Source: Dacryopinax spathularia
Lineage: Eukaryota; Basidiomycota; Dacrymycetes; Dacrymycetales; Dacrymycetaceae
Assembly: GCA_037974965.1 (NCBI GenBank)
Contig: JBBPFI010000012.1
Coordinates: 1 to 64,000, forward strand
Direction: 5' to 3'
DNA length: 64,000 bases
The position numbers and the translations under genes are program-made. Numbering within the stretch: the stretch's first letter is position 1; every line of letters starts with the position of its first letter. Below the pieces are notes generated by a model. It had not been told where the DNA came from and did not search any database. It saw nothing but the letters and a program-made list of their open reading frames with translations. Below, in pieces: positions 49,182 to 61,938 of this stretch.

Positions 49182-50753
49182 ATGGTATCGCCTACGCAAC
49201 ACCCGCCTTCGGGCATCAAGGTCATCATTGTTGGAGCTGGGTTTGGAGGGATCACAGCTGCTATCGAATGCCATAACAAGGGGCACGAGGTCATCCTTCT
49301 CGAGGCGTTCCCAGAGCTCAAAATCCTCGGTGCGCCTACTGCCTGTCCGTCCATCGAGACCGTAGCTGACCTTTATGGCAGGCGATGTGATCTCCCTCGG
49401 CCCAAACGCAGGAAGGATCATCGAGCGCTGGGGCGGCGGCTCAGTCGCACGCGAACTCATGCCCATCACGCACAACAACAAAGAGCTCGTGATGCACCGG
49501 TTCGACGGCCCCGTCGTGACCCGTACCCCCGTCACAGGTCTCAAGTTCGGCTCGCCGGCGTTCAACGGCCATAGAGGCGAGCTGCACAGGTGTTTCTTCA
49601 AGTTCGCGCAGGATCAGGGGATTGATATTCGGCTTAATTCGCGCGTGGTTGAGTACTTTGAGGATGCGGATAAAGCGGGTGTCGTGCTTGAGAATGGGGA
49701 GAGGCTGGAGGCGGACGTCGTAGTTGGTGCAGATGGAGTGAAGAGTAAGGCGCGCGAGCTGGTTCTGGGATATGACGATAAGCCGCGCTCGTCGGGGTAT
49801 GCGATTTGGAGGACGTGGTTCACTAGCGAAGAGCTCGCGAAGGACCCGTTGACCAAGTTCTTTTCCGAGGGCGACACGCATCACGGCTGGATTGGACCAG
49901 ACGTACGCATTCAGGTCTCTTTCTCCAAGCTTAAGCTGACTTCTCTGCAGGTGCATTTCCTCGCCGCCTCCCTGAAAGGCGGCAAAGACGTCAGCTGGGT
50001 CTGCACACACGTCGACGAAAAGGACATCGAAGAGTCCTATTCCTTCCCAGGGAAGATCGAGGACGTGCTCAAGGTGGTCGGGAACTGGGACCCAGTCGTC
50101 GTTAGCCTTGTAAAACATACTCCGGAGCAGAATATGGTCGATTGGAAGTTGGTGTATCGGGATCCCCTGCCGACGTGGATCAGTAAGGGGGCGAGGATAT
50201 GCATTCTGGGTGATGCTGCTCATCCGGTACGCTTCGTTTTCCGATCACAGGGAGGAAGTACTGACAGGACACGCAGTTCTTGCCTACGTCAATCCAAGGC
50301 GCCTCCCAAGCGATGGAAGACGGTGTCGTCCTCGCCTGCACGCTCTTTTCCGCCGGCAAGGAACGCGTCCCGCTCGCCGTCCGCGCCTACGAGCGAATCC
50401 GGTACGAACGCTGCCGCCGCGCTCAGCTAATGGGTGAATCCACGCGCGACAAATGGCACAAAGCCGATTTCGACAGTCTCATGTCCTCCGAAGAGAACAT
50501 GCGGAAGATGGACCTGCCCCATCCGCCTTGGCTGTTCTGGCACGACGCGGAGAAGCATGCGCTGGATGTGTTTGATAGTGTTGCGAGGGATATCGAGAGC
50601 GGCAAGTTTGGCGATGAGGAGATTGGGTTCCAGACGGGGGTGCTCAGAAAGGAGAATGGGAAGATTGTGGTGGGGAATAGGAACTTTGAGGAACCTTCTG
50701 GGGAGGAGCTTGTGGAGGGCTTGGTGAGGGAACAGGTGACGGCGGAGCTGTAG
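49182..50753 (+). CDS. FAD-dependent aromatic-ring monooxygenase (salicylate hydroxylase-like)
   Basis: Four exons (49182-49329, 49382-49902, 49951-50226, 50277-50753) total 1422 nt, 473 residues. The three class A flavoprotein motifs are intact: GAGFGGITAAIE with the acidic end of beta-2 (LLEAF), the DG motif VVVGADGVKSKAR, and the GD motif ICILGDAAHP. Such enzymes use NAD(P)H and O2 to hydroxylate aromatic or decorated ring substrates in the cytosol. No signal peptide or membrane anchor is seen. The substrate cannot be read from sequence. It lies 0.5 kb upstream of, and in the same direction as, alcohol dehydrogenase 2. Confidence 0.93.
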
Positions 50754-51268
50754 ACACCATTTTCAATTCGGTTAGACATTTAGGGTATACTGCAATCATC
50801 AATGGATAACATCCTAACTACTGCAACGATCACATCGCCAACGCAAAATAATGAGCGTGGGTTCAACGCATCATTCTCGGGCCCGATCGCCGCGTCTTCA
50901 TCGACGTCACGACGCGTCTCCGCATCGACCACCTTCCCGACTTTTTACATGTCTCTCGCCTTGAATGCTGGTCTAGGCTGCCCGATGGCCGGAAAGAACG
51001 TGCGGCATGTGCACTGCAGTAAGGAACGCTGTCGGAGATGCGAAAGAACTGGCTCTTCCGATCGTCGGCTTCAACTGCTCATCTCTCTGCCGTCCTCCTT
51101 GTGGCCAAGCTCGAGGATATGCACCAAAAGAGTGGTCAAGGACGTCATCATGGTACTACAGTGCTATCGGTGCCTCTCTGGGGTGCATAAAGCACAGAAG
51201 CTGCTCAACGACTTGGGACACTACTCTTTTCGTCCCCGTCTATCATCATCCCAGCTTCTGAAAACAAG
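50754..51268. promoter_or_regulatory. promoter region of alcohol dehydrogenase 2
   Basis: 515 bases between the tandem monooxygenase and alcohol dehydrogenase 2 genes. No coding feature supported. Confidence 0.4.
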
Positions 51269-52699
51269 ATGTCCTCCACTGGTCAAGTTCCGTTCAAAGG
51301 TTACGCTGTGACCGACCCCAAAGCATGGGTCTGTATCTGGCCCACATACAATCCGTTCAGCGCTGATCGGATGCCGGCCAGAGTGACTTCTCCGTGATCG
51401 ACTTCAAGCCCAAGACGTTCCAAGAAACCGACGTGGAGATCGCCATCACCCACTGCGGGCAAGTCTTCCCCCCCTCTTCAACCTCAGCTTGCTTATCTTC
51501 ACCCCAGAGTCTGCGGCTCAGACGTGCACACCATCACCTCTGGCTGGGGCGACATCGAGCCCCCTCTGATAGTAGGGCACGAGATCGTCGGCAAAGCGAC
51601 CAAAGTCGGTAGCGCTGTCAAAGGCATTAAAGTTGGCGATCGGGTCGGCGTTGGTGCGCAGATCGGGTCTTGCCTGGAGTGCGAGGCGTGCAAGACGGAT
51701 AACGAGCAGTACTGTCCCCAAGGCGTACGTATATGCGCGCATATGATGCATATATGCAGCTGAGTGTGTGTGGGACGCAGATCGATACGTATAATGCAGA
51801 GTATCCGGATGGTGTGAAGACGATGGGAGGGTACTCGACGGCTATTCGCGCCCATGAGCGCTTTGTTTTCCCGATTCCTGATGCCATCAAGTCCGAGCAT
51901 GCGGCGTCGATGCTCTGCGCTGGACTGACGGTGTACTCCCCGCTGGTGCGCAATGGAGCTGGACCAGGAAAGAAGGTCGGGATTGTGGGGATTGGAGGTC
52001 TTGGCCACTACGCGATCCGTAAGCTCTGCACTCAGCCAGCCAAACGGCCTCGTTGATCTCTTGACAGTGTTCGCCAAAGCGCTCGGTGCTGAGGTTTACG
52101 CCTTCACCCACAGCGACAGCAAGACCGACGACATCAAGAAGATGGGTGCGGATCACGTCATCGTGACGGACAAGGTATGTCAAAACGTATACTTTCATGA
52201 GTGAGATCTATGCTGAAATCTATATTCGTAGGACGGCGAGTTTGCCAAGCCTCTCGCCCAAAAGCTCCATCTTATTGTCTCCACGCGTGATGTGGCGGAC
52301 GACATGCCCCTCACCGATTATATCTCCATGCTTTGGGTGCAGGGCCATATGATCCAGGTCGGCCTGCCCGATAAGCCCTTCCCCCCTATTCCTGGATTCG
52401 CCTTCGTTACGAACGTACGCAAGTCGCATATTCACAACGGTCGGTGGTTGATAGTGTCATTAGGGATCGTTGTTTGGCGGTAGCAAGATCGGCTCGAAGA
52501 AGGAAGCGATGGCAATGTTGAAACTTGCGGCTGAGAAGGGTATTAAGCCCTGGATTGAAGGTGCGGCCATCACTTGCGGAGAGTTAACAGTGACTGACGC
52601 CTTGTAGAAATGCCGATGAGCAAGTCAGGTGAGGCCGTCGAGCGTTTGAAGAAAAATGACGTGAGGTACCGCATCATCCTGACGCAGGATTTGATGTGA
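51269..52699 (+). CDS. zinc alcohol dehydrogenase 2, Adh6/CAD family
   Basis: Eight exons (51269-51328, 51382-51458, 51508-51724, 51781-52018, 52068-52174, 52232-52414, 52464-52560, 52608-52699) total 1071 nt, 356 residues. From exon 2 on, exon lengths (77, 217, 238, 107, 183, 97, 92) equal those of alcohol dehydrogenase 1 exactly. Motifs: CGVCGSDVHTITSGWGDIE, GHEIVG, the Cys lobe SCLECEACKTDNEQYC, and GIGGLGHYAI. The second intron begins with GCAAGT, a GC-AG intron where the paralogue has GT. The third (51725-51780) carries a long run of the tatatgcgcgcata motif. Same predicted function as its paralogue, with possible divergence in substrate or expression. Confidence 0.95.
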
Positions 52700-52899
52700 G
52701 ACTCGAACCAAGTGAAAAGAATTGAAGTCGTGAGGGTTGAAGGGTGGTATTGTTACAGCCAGTGCATGCGTGAATGTTGATAGCCGTTGCCCACAAAAGA
52801 AATTGATTGTTGTCGCTGATTGTGCCCCAGAGAGATGAGACCGAGTTTGCCCAAGAGACCCAAAATTGAGGAGATATTGTTGAAATCGTCTAGTGTTGT

Positions 52900-54291
52900 T
52901 CAGATGTCCCTGCAGAGGATGAATGTCGTGCCCGATCCCGCCCAAACGCGTTCGAGCTGCACGCCGACTAGTTCTTCCTGCGAAATGTTATGCGGCGGCC
53001 AAATCATCGTCGGCAGCCGAACGTCGTTCGTATGCCCCAGTCCAAGATTCCCATGCTCATTCCACCCCCACCCCCACACCTCGAACGCGCCCGTGCCCTC
53101 ATTCCGGCACAGAACAGCAACATGCTCGCTCCCGCACGCCAGGTCGAATATCTTCCTGTCCAGCGGGAGGAGGACCTCGTCCGGCACCCGGTCAGCGGGG
53201 GGCACGGGCTCGTTCTCCAGCCTTCCGAGCTGGCCTTTATCGTTACTCCCATTAGAGCATATCACCTCTCTCTCCCTGTCCGCTTGCCCTTGCCCGTGAC
53301 CAGGAGGCACAGCAAGGCATGCGTAGGTGCCGTTCCACGTACATCCGATGTCTTTCACTCCCTTTAGGCGGTCAGCGTGTCGTAGCTGACCACGGTCGTT
53401 CGCGCCGCATATCGAGAGCGTCCCGTCCGGCAGTAGCAACACCGTATGTCTCTGCCCCAAAGCGGCAAGCACAGGCTGCTGATGCTCGTTAAAGTAGTCG
53501 TAGTTCGACACGAACAGCGCCGGCGTCGTCTGACATCCCGTCAAAAGCGACCTCGGATCCGGCAGGGTCGACCCCAACTGGCCATGCCTCGCCGCTCCCC
53601 AGCCATACACGCTCCTCACCAGCCGGCCAGTGACGGAGTCCGTATACCCCACAATGGCCAGTATGTGGTTCACCCCGCACGCGAGCTCGAGCACGCGAAA
53701 CGAGTGAGGCTGTCTCTGTCCGTCTAGGCTCTGAACGAGGGGGACGACCTGCGGTGTGCTGGTGTGACTTGCGGGAGTGGAGAGGGAGGCGATCCCTACG
53801 CCGAGCTTGCCGTGCGTGTTCGAGCCGAGGGAGACGACGGCGTCGTCTGCGTCTATGCCGTCAGAGCGCCGGAGGACGACGATGGTCGTTTCCCACGAAG
53901 CGCCAACGATGATCGGTTCGTACCCTTCCAACTCCGTCCCAGCGAGGCCGAGGTCGACTTTCCGGAAACTCGTCACTGGTCCTCCTTCCCCTCCTTCCCT
54001 CTCCTCTTCTCCTCCCACAGTCCCGCCTCTCGGCCAATACGGCCCCAGCTGCCCCTGCTCCCCAGCCCCAGAAGCCCACAGCTCATTCCCCTCGCTCTCC
54101 AGCCCCGCCAAAATGAGCAGCGTATACCCCGCCCCGGCCGCAAAAGCGCGTATGTCGGCTTCTACAGGTAGCTGGCTGACGACGCTCCCGTCAGACCGGG
54201 TGAACGTGCATCGGGTGAAGGAGTGTGCGTCGAGCGTGGTGGAGGTGCCGAGTTGACCGGAGGCGTTCGATCCGGAGGCGAAGAGATGCAT
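52900..54291 (-). CDS. RCC1-repeat protein, Ats1-like
   Basis: A single-exon gene of 463 residues. It starts directly with a repeat (MHLFASGSNASGQLG) and holds about six RCC1-type blades: ELWASGAGEQGQLG, VVSLGSNTHGKLG, VYGWGAARHGQLG, LSICGANDRGQL, VICSNGSNDKGQLG and VWGWGWNEHGNLGLGH. It ends in WAGSGTTFILCRDI. No extra domain is present. Yeast Ats1, which has this plan, works with diphthamide and Elongator factors, while RCC1 itself is a Ran exchange factor. The short start favours the Ats1 type, but assignment to one paralogue group is uncertain. Being intronless is unusual in this window. Confidence 0.85.
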   Translation of the reverse strand: MHLFASGSNASGQLGTSTTLDAHSFTRCTFTRSDGSVVSQLPVEADIRAFAAGAGYTLLILAGLESEGNELWASGAGEQGQLGPYWPRGGTVGGEEEREGGEGGPVTSFRKVDLGLAGTELEGYEPIIVGASWETTIVVLRRSDGIDADDAVVSLGSNTHGKLGVGIASLSTPASHTSTPQVVPLVQSLDGQRQPHSFRVLELACGVNHILAIVGYTDSVTGRLVRSVYGWGAARHGQLGSTLPDPRSLLTGCQTTPALFVSNYDYFNEHQQPVLAALGQRHTVLLLPDGTLSICGANDRGQLRHADRLKGVKDIGCTWNGTYACLAVPPGHGQGQADREREVICSNGSNDKGQLGRLENEPVPPADRVPDEVLLPLDRKIFDLACGSEHVAVLCRNEGTGAFEVWGWGWNEHGNLGLGHTNDVRLPTMIWPPHNISQEELVGVQLERVWAGSGTTFILCRDI

Positions 54292-55136
54292 TGCGTCTCT
54301 TGCTATTTAGGTGGATAGGATAGGCTGATAGGCCGATAGGGCTGACGGAGGAGGGCTGGAGCTCGGTAGTTGTTGACGCAGCAATAGGTGTCAAACAGTG
54401 AGTCCTAGCCAGGACACGAAGGCAGAAGTAAGCAGTCAACCGACAAAGGTCGAGGCCCCAACGAGCGTAAGAGTATAACGGTGCAACAAGGGCGTATATC
54501 GAACAACCCGTGCTCCCCCTTCCAGAGCCGACCAGCACCCACCGAACCCAGGAAGCCCATCGTCCTGGAAATGTTTGCACAGTGCGCACCGGATTCAGGG
54601 CTCAAAAGCCAAAGGTCTCGGTCGGAATGTCCACACCACAAACCCGAACCCACCGCGCAGGGAATGGGAATGAGACTGACTGAACCCGGCCGCCGCCGCC
54701 GGCGGTACAACTAACATTCCTTCCTTCCTTCCTGCTTCTTACGCTTTAGGGCGGTGGGCAATGTACGCCGGAAGGTCCACCGCTCCACAGTTGCATGTGC
54801 ACTGCGCAACGCCCACTGCGCCGACTTCTCGTAACAGCCCATCTCAGGCACGCAGAACACGAATGCAAGAACACGGAGGACAAGACTAAAGATTCCCTAA
54901 TTATACAGTACTTTTCTTCTGTGCATGCAGCTGGCAGGGCTGGCTGCTCAGTACAGTAACAGTAACCAGAAATCTTACATTACGAATCCCCCTTCCAGGG
55001 GGAAGGACCTCCATTCCCGGTCCCTATCTTCCCAAACAAGGTGGACCGATCACCGTCGTGGGGGTCGACCCAATTCGGGATCACGATCGCGCAGCTGAAC
55101 GGGCTATGCATCTGCCCTGGATGATCATGCCCTACC
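54292..55136. other. intergenic region
   Basis: 845 bases upstream of the RCC1-repeat gene and downstream of the transporter. It includes a short ttcc repeat at 54718-54733. No gene supported. Confidence 0.4.
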
Positions 55137-57245
55137 CTACGCCGCCCCCTCCTGCGCCTGTGCCTGACGAGCCTTGATCTCCTCCGGCGTCCCTTCCTGT
55201 ACGAAGAACGTCGTGATCGCGCTCGCGAGCGCCAGTGCACCGAGGACGAGGTAGATCGCGTACCCGCCCGCGAGTCGGCGGTGGTTCGAGAGTGCGAAGA
55301 GGGATCTATGGGGGGCCGAGGTTAGTCCGTGTTCTGGTGCGGGGGGTCGTGCTCAGGGACGAAAGGGACGAAAGATAGGGGACGAACAGGGACGGCCTGG
55401 GCGTCGAGGCCCGGGAAAGCCGGAACAGTGGGAAAGGGGCAGGTTCCAAGGGCGCAAAAGGCAATATTGAAGTGTGATAAGACAGGAACAGGTACGCACG
55501 AAGCCATCGTCGGCCCGATCGTCCGCATCATCGCCGCGGACGTCTGGGCCGCCCCGTTCACCCTCCCCAGGCTCGTCCGGCTCGGCGAGGACATATTGAC
55601 CAGTATCATCACGCACGCAAACACGGTCCCGCCCATTGATTTGAGCAGGGCGATCGCCCCCACCCCTACTAGGGCGGCGCGCGGACTTGTCAGGGCGAGG
55701 GCGTGCACGGTCGGGAAGAGGAGGATGATGAGCAGGTAGAGGGACATGCAGAATCTGTAGATTGGGGTGGTGCCGATGCGTCGCTGTAGGTAGGGGAAGA
55801 CGAAGAGGCCGATGAAGGTCGATATGACGCCCACGGAGGAGAGCGCCGTACCGATTTGCGAGGGCTGCTCGCGGACATCAGTGTTCTGGATAGTGAGATA
55901 TGGGAGAGCACGCACGTTCAGCCCAATTCCGCCGCCCTTCAAAGGCGTATACATCCACAGCACAAAGATATTATCCACACAGATGGTGATCAGCCCCAGA
56001 AGAGTATAAGACAGCAAGACCATTCGGATATTGGGAATCATGAGCATCTCGCCCAACGTGATACCGGCCTCGATCGGCGGCTCTTCTTCCGTCTCGACGG
56101 GGAAGGGTGTGAGGGAGCCGTAGTCGTGTCTGTGGGGATGGTGGTGGTGCTCGTTCGCTTCTTGTGGCGGGTGCTTGGGGATGTCCTTTTGCTGTTTGGT
56201 CGGCAGCGTCTGCGGTTATGCGCGTCAGTGACTGTCTTACGAAGAGGTGAAGGAGTTGAAGTGGGCGCACCTCCTTGAGTACGAACAGGCCGACGAACAG
56301 GCCGCTGCTCGTCAGCAGCGCACCCGCGATACACGGCAGCGCATACGGGAACGTCCTGAACAGCTGCACGTTCCCAAACACGCCCGGAAAGCTCTCCGCG
56401 GGCTTACTCAAGAACCCGCCAATAATCGGCGCGAGGATCGAGCCTATCGCCCATGCCGGTGAGAGGAAGGAGAACGCCCGAGCCTGGTTCGTCGCGTCCG
56501 TTACTTCGCCCAGAACGCATTTCCCGACGGCGGCGTTCCCGTTCAGACCGGCTAGGATAAACCGGACGACGATCATCCATGTGTAGACTTTCATGAACCC
56601 GAAGACGACTGTGCCGAGCATGAGCCCAGAGAGACCAATACAGAGGACCGGCTTGCGGCCGATCTTGTCGCTCAGTGCGCCCCAGAAGTAAGCTGTTGCA
56701 ACAGATCAGCACCTGTCCGGGAATAGAAAGTGGTCAAACGGCGCACAGGTAAGAAACTGCGCAAAAGCGTACGCGCTTTCCTGTACTCTTGGTTAGCTAT
56801 TGCTCAATATATGCTAGCAGGAGAGCACGCACGATAAGCCCCGAATAATACCCCACTTCCTCAGGAGTGCTCACAATCCCCGTAGCATGCACCATCTACC
56901 CCGCCCTCGCCCATCAGCTCCCATCCCCGCACAATATCCATATCAGGTATCGAGCTCACCTCATTGATGAACGGGAATATCTGCCAGCAGCACGCGATGA
57001 GAAGATCGGTCATGGAGCTTCCGGAATGTGGGGGGACTTACGACCCATATCGACATTGGTTCTACGAGCCGCATAAAGCATACTGCGAAGACTTGAAGCT
57101 TTGGGAGCGGGGTGGGGTTCTGTTTTGTTCCTTTCGTCGCTATCGGTGTCGCTGATGTTGGGCTGCGCGTCGTCGGCGAGGGAGGGAGGAGAGGTGCCGT
57201 CTCCCCTCCTCCACTTGTCGAGGCATAGGGCAGGGAGGAGCTCAT
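55137..57245 (-). CDS. MFS transporter, DHA1/TetA-like
   Basis: Seven exons (57245-57042, 56980-56960, 56895-56833, 56780-56747, 56692-56271, 56209-55500, 55305-55137) total 1623 nt, 540 residues. About twelve membrane spans are seen. Motif A after span 2 reads FWGALSDKIGRKPV, and YYSGLIESAYAFAQFL precedes it. FVRFILAG-like and WAIGSILAPIIGGFL segments follow, then a His-rich cytosolic loop (EANEHHHHPHRHDYG) in the middle. The pattern RLVEPMS then IFPFINE is typical of a fungal DHA1 group of drug or small-molecule exporters. Exon 2 is only 21 nt and exon 4 34 nt. The last intron (194 nt) is long for this genome and its ends are less sure. Confidence 0.88.
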
Positions 57246-57985
57246 CGTCGTCGTCCGAGGTAGAGATGCGGGGTATGCACGCTGCCCTCACGGGGAATAC
57301 GCAAGGAAGGAGGTAAGGGAAGGTATGAGCTGAGGCCCGCCCAAGCCTGAAGTCTGACACGCTGCCCCGAAGAGGTAGGAAGCAAAGGGTGAAATGATAA
57401 TCTCCCTCTACGGCCGACGATACGATACGATACGCCACTATCCCAGCGGCTGAAGAATCAGGGAAATGTCCAGTCAAGTCATATGCCTCTTCGGTCGATG
57501 CTCCCACAGGCGTATTATCGGGAGTAGGTTGGTAACTGAGTTTAGACTACTCTGACTGAGCGGGGATGGAGGGCCGCAGAGTGGGAAGCACATGGAGATA
57601 AACGGTCTATCCCCACCAACCAACGAAAGTGCGCCGCTTGCGTAGCCCACCAATCGCACTCCGGATGAGCGCTCATACGATGGAGGGATGAGTAATAAGG
57701 CGGCGATAACCAATATTATATGCCAGTGGAATATGGGCGTCTATCGCACCGCCCCTTACTTTCGGCACAATCGGCACCGGATTCGTGTCGGGCTGCTGCT
57801 GCTGACTGTCCATCCACTTGCTATCGAGTTGCTCTACCAACTTGCACGTTGGACGCTCAAAACCGCGGCACTTGCACGCATTTATTGTTACACCATAGGA
57901 TGTCTATTCATTCCAGACTAATCCTACTAAGACCATACAAAGGGGTAATCCGTACAAACAGTCCTTCCAAACTACAGTCAGGCAA
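57246..57985. other. intergenic region
   Basis: 740 bases between the polyubiquitin stop and the transporter start, both on the minus strand. It should hold the transporter promoter. No gene seen. Confidence 0.4.
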
Positions 57986-59797
<1,812 letters not shown>

Positions 59798-61594
59798 CTA
59801 CCCAACGCGTCGAAGGGACACTCGCTGCACGGCAGCCTGCAGCGTCCTCAGCACAGCAGGCTGATTCGCCGTCTCCCTCAGCCTCCATCTCCGGTCTCCA
59901 AGCCATGATTCCAGCGTCCCATTCCAGTCGTACTCGGCCAAATCCTTGTTACTGCTCACGAGCCACTGGACTCCCTCCGTCAGTCGGGTCCACGCGTCTT
60001 GACCATCCAACGCCGGCTGCCACTCCCCGAGCGAACGACGCCAGTGGATGACGGACGAGATCTGGACCACGGAGAGAGTGGGGCAGAGCTTGGACCATTG
60101 GCTGATTAGGTCGTGCTGCCATTTCAGGTTCAGGCCAGGTGTCGTGCGATAGCGCAGGTAGTTGACGTGAAAGGAGAAGTCTTCAAGGTAGGCGAGACGG
60201 CCCATAATGTACATCCCAACCATTTCTGTCAATCGCTGTAGCTGCGTCAGTAGGATGGTTCCATCCCCCGGCAACACAAAGCTCACATTGTTGTTCACGG
60301 CACCATTGTACGGTCCGTGAATTGCAAGAATACGAAGAGAAGGAAGAAGATCCGGAAGCCTTTGCATGAGCGGCATCTCGTATGATACGGTCTCGAAGTC
60401 CGGAAGCAGCATGTGGAATTCCAGGATACGGGTAGCCGACATCCGGAGGCTCTCGAACGACTTGATATACGCTGGTAGATCCAGACCAGGGTCAGGGAGA
60501 AACATCAGCGGACCAACAGGCACGCCAGGTGCGACGGCGTTGAAGCATACAGTATGGACGTGACGGCCAGGGACGAGGGCTTGTGCTACGCCGGGATTGC
60601 CGGAGAAGACGGCGAGCTTCGGTAGAGCATCATGGGGCAGGCTTTTGACGACCGACCACAGTTTCTCGCTGTGGATGTAGAGCATGAGCTCCGTAAGCTC
60701 CGTCGTCTGCACCAGCAGCTTGCCAACTAGTTCAGCGGAGAGGGTCATCTCGGAGCCGGCGTCGAGTATGCAGAGTCGTTGAAGCTTGGTCGGGTCTGCC
60801 ATATGCTCTTGGATATGTCGCCAGAATATGGGCTTGTTGACTCCAAGCGAAATCCGGCGGTTTGACGTCAGGAGAGCATCGAGCAGCTCGATGACGACCT
60901 CGTCGTCCCCGTGGCGCATATTCACATCGGTTAGAGTAAGGTTGACCAGACTCGGTGGGCAAGGCATGTCGATTGCCCCTCCACGCTTCCTCTGCTTGCT
61001 TGTGAGCGGTGTTCGCAAACTACATTGCTGGAGGTGAAGCGATTCCAAATGCTGCATGGAGCAGACCAGCTTCCATATCGCAGGTGTGAAGGACGTCCGC
61101 TGCCAACGAAGCTCTCGGAGATTGACCATATTTCCGAGAGCTGGGATGATCACCGTCTTCCATTGCTTTGGAAAGTGGTCGAGTCCATCCCAGAAGTCGT
61201 AGCTGTCCTTGATGATGACCGATCGAACGAGTGCCGCAAGGCGTGGTCGTTTGGCGAGGGTAGAACAGCATGCCCACGACTTCTCGTATATCGCCTTGTT
61301 GATGTGACAGTCAAAGACGATCGATCGGTAGATCAAGGGTAAGGCGCAGTTGTAAAAGAACCTGGATGACTTGGCGAGAGACAGAACGTCCAGTCGTGAG
61401 ATCAAGCCATCTCCGAACAGCTCTTCCACCACGGAGAGGATGAGCAGGAGGACATCTTCGTTCAGAACATCGGTAATGGCTCGTCCAACTGGTCGGGTGC
61501 TGGAGTGCTCTGAGTGAGCCAAAGAGTCTCTTCTGGACTTGGTTGTCGCAATCGACGTGGGCCGTGAGGAGACAATGCTTGCCTGGTCCGGCAT
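59798..61594 (-). CDS. F-box-like protein
   Basis: A single-exon gene of 598 residues. After a Ser-rich start, residues of about 40-90 resemble an F-box (LNEDVLLLILSVVEEL, LSLAKSSRFFYNCALPLIYRSIVF), the pattern that binds Skp1 in SCF ubiquitin ligases. The rest holds irregular leucine-rich segments (NLRELRWQRTSF, HLESLHLQQCSL, PSLVNLTLTDVNM) that suggest a substrate-binding fold. Agaricomycetes carry many such proteins with unknown targets. A short upstream exon is possible, but the ATG at 61594 has a reasonable context. It is divergent from the kinase gene, 344 bases away. Confidence 0.75.
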   Translation of the reverse strand: MPDQASIVSSRPTSIATTKSRRDSLAHSEHSSTRPVGRAITDVLNEDVLLLILSVVEELFGDGLISRLDVLSLAKSSRFFYNCALPLIYRSIVFDCHINKAIYEKSWACCSTLAKRPRLAALVRSVIIKDSYDFWDGLDHFPKQWKTVIIPALGNMVNLRELRWQRTSFTPAIWKLVCSMQHLESLHLQQCSLRTPLTSKQRKRGGAIDMPCPPSLVNLTLTDVNMRHGDDEVVIELLDALLTSNRRISLGVNKPIFWRHIQEHMADPTKLQRLCILDAGSEMTLSAELVGKLLVQTTELTELMLYIHSEKLWSVVKSLPHDALPKLAVFSGNPGVAQALVPGRHVHTVCFNAVAPGVPVGPLMFLPDPGLDLPAYIKSFESLRMSATRILEFHMLLPDFETVSYEMPLMQRLPDLLPSLRILAIHGPYNGAVNNNVSFVLPGDGTILLTQLQRLTEMVGMYIMGRLAYLEDFSFHVNYLRYRTTPGLNLKWQHDLISQWSKLCPTLSVVQISSVIHWRRSLGEWQPALDGQDAWTRLTEGVQWLVSSNKDLAEYDWNGTLESWLGDRRWRLRETANQPAVLRTLQAAVQRVSLRRVG

Positions 61595-61938
61595 CTAGAA
61601 CGGAGTGAGCGACATGAAGTAGGATGACAAGGTCGAACATTGCGCACCTTTCTATTATCTCCTTCCAGTTTCCCTGGCACTAATCGTACATGTTACGCTT
61701 CGAGCTCATCAAACCTCAATTCGATGTGTAGAGAAGGATGCCGAAGCTTGGATGAGTGAAGTGGTCGCCGCCAGCATCGTCCGACCACGATGAAGATGGG
61801 GGCCCCGCGGGGATCGGCGTCGGCAAAACCGGCCGGCACGCGGAATCGCACTTTCCGCTGAGACGCGACTCGCACCAGGCGCGTCTTTGTCTTGCCCACC
61901 ATCTGTCTCGGTCGGACTGCTTCACTTCGAATGACAAT
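61595..61938. promoter_or_regulatory. divergent promoter, F-box-like / checkpoint kinase
   Basis: 344 bases between two divergent starts, so both promoters must be compact or shared. It is GC-rich near 61796-61860. No TATA box is evident. Confidence 0.5.
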
